A stretch of DNA of 5,639 bases from Bordetella parapertussis (lineage in GTDB: Bacteria; Pseudomonadota; Gammaproteobacteria; Burkholderiales; SG8-41): the NCBI GenBank assembly GCA_945863085.1, contig CAMBCD010000191.1, positions 1 to 5,639 of the forward strand. Reading direction: 5' to 3'. Made by a program: the position numbers and the translations under genes. Position 1 is the stretch's first letter. Every line of letters starts with the position of its first letter. Positions 5,632-5,639 of the stretch are shown piece by piece. The notes under the pieces are model-generated. The model made no database searches, was not told where the DNA came from, and saw nothing but the letters and a program-made list of their open reading frames with translations.

Positions 5632-5639
5632 CGGCCTCC

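Overview
This is a GC-rich proteobacterial chromosomal segment, most like a betaproteobacterium, though a gammaproteobacterium is possible. The evidence is the PilS/PilR pair with Pseudomonas-like sequence motifs, an NrdA with a doubled N-terminal ATP-cone, and an NrdR-type control region in front of it. No mobile element, phage gene, tRNA, rRNA or CRISPR array is visible. Every gene I can support lies on the minus strand, so the biological reading order runs from high to low coordinates.

Layout in transcription order: (1) 5592-5639, a short upstream region holding a perfect 7-bp inverted repeat. (2) 5049-5582, a carboxymuconolactone-decarboxylase/AhpD-like protein without the CxxC pair. (3) 4755-4985, a small membrane-anchored protein with a Cys4-type zinc-ribbon-like pattern (PP0621-like). 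(4) 3141-4745, pilS, the membrane histidine kinase of the type IV pilus two-component system. (5) 1723-3093, pilR, its sigma54-activating NtrC-family response regulator. (6) 1162-1713, ampD, the cytosolic anhydro-muropeptide amidase of cell-wall recycling. (7) 849-1161, an intergenic region of about 313 nt with a candidate terminator after ampD and the nrdA promoter with two NrdR boxes. (8) 1-848, the first 282 codons of nrdA, class Ia ribonucleotide reductase large subunit, which runs off the window.

Spacing suggests one transcript from the zinc-ribbon gene through ampD: gaps are 9 nt (small gene to pilS), 47 nt (pilS to pilR) and 9 nt (pilR to ampD). The CMD-like gene is 63 nt upstream and separated by a strong hairpin, so it may or may not be part of that transcript. 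PilS presumably phosphorylates PilR at Asp54, and PilR then drives sigma54 promoters (classically pilA) elsewhere in the genome. AmpD probably only shares the transcript.

Nothing here is clearly a previously undescribed system. The best-supported regulatory observation is the NrdR double operator with exact 31-bp phasing over a well-formed promoter. The less explained items are the 13-bp G-rich repeat between pilS and pilR, the hairpin ahead of the small zinc-ribbon gene, and the palindrome upstream of the CMD-like gene.
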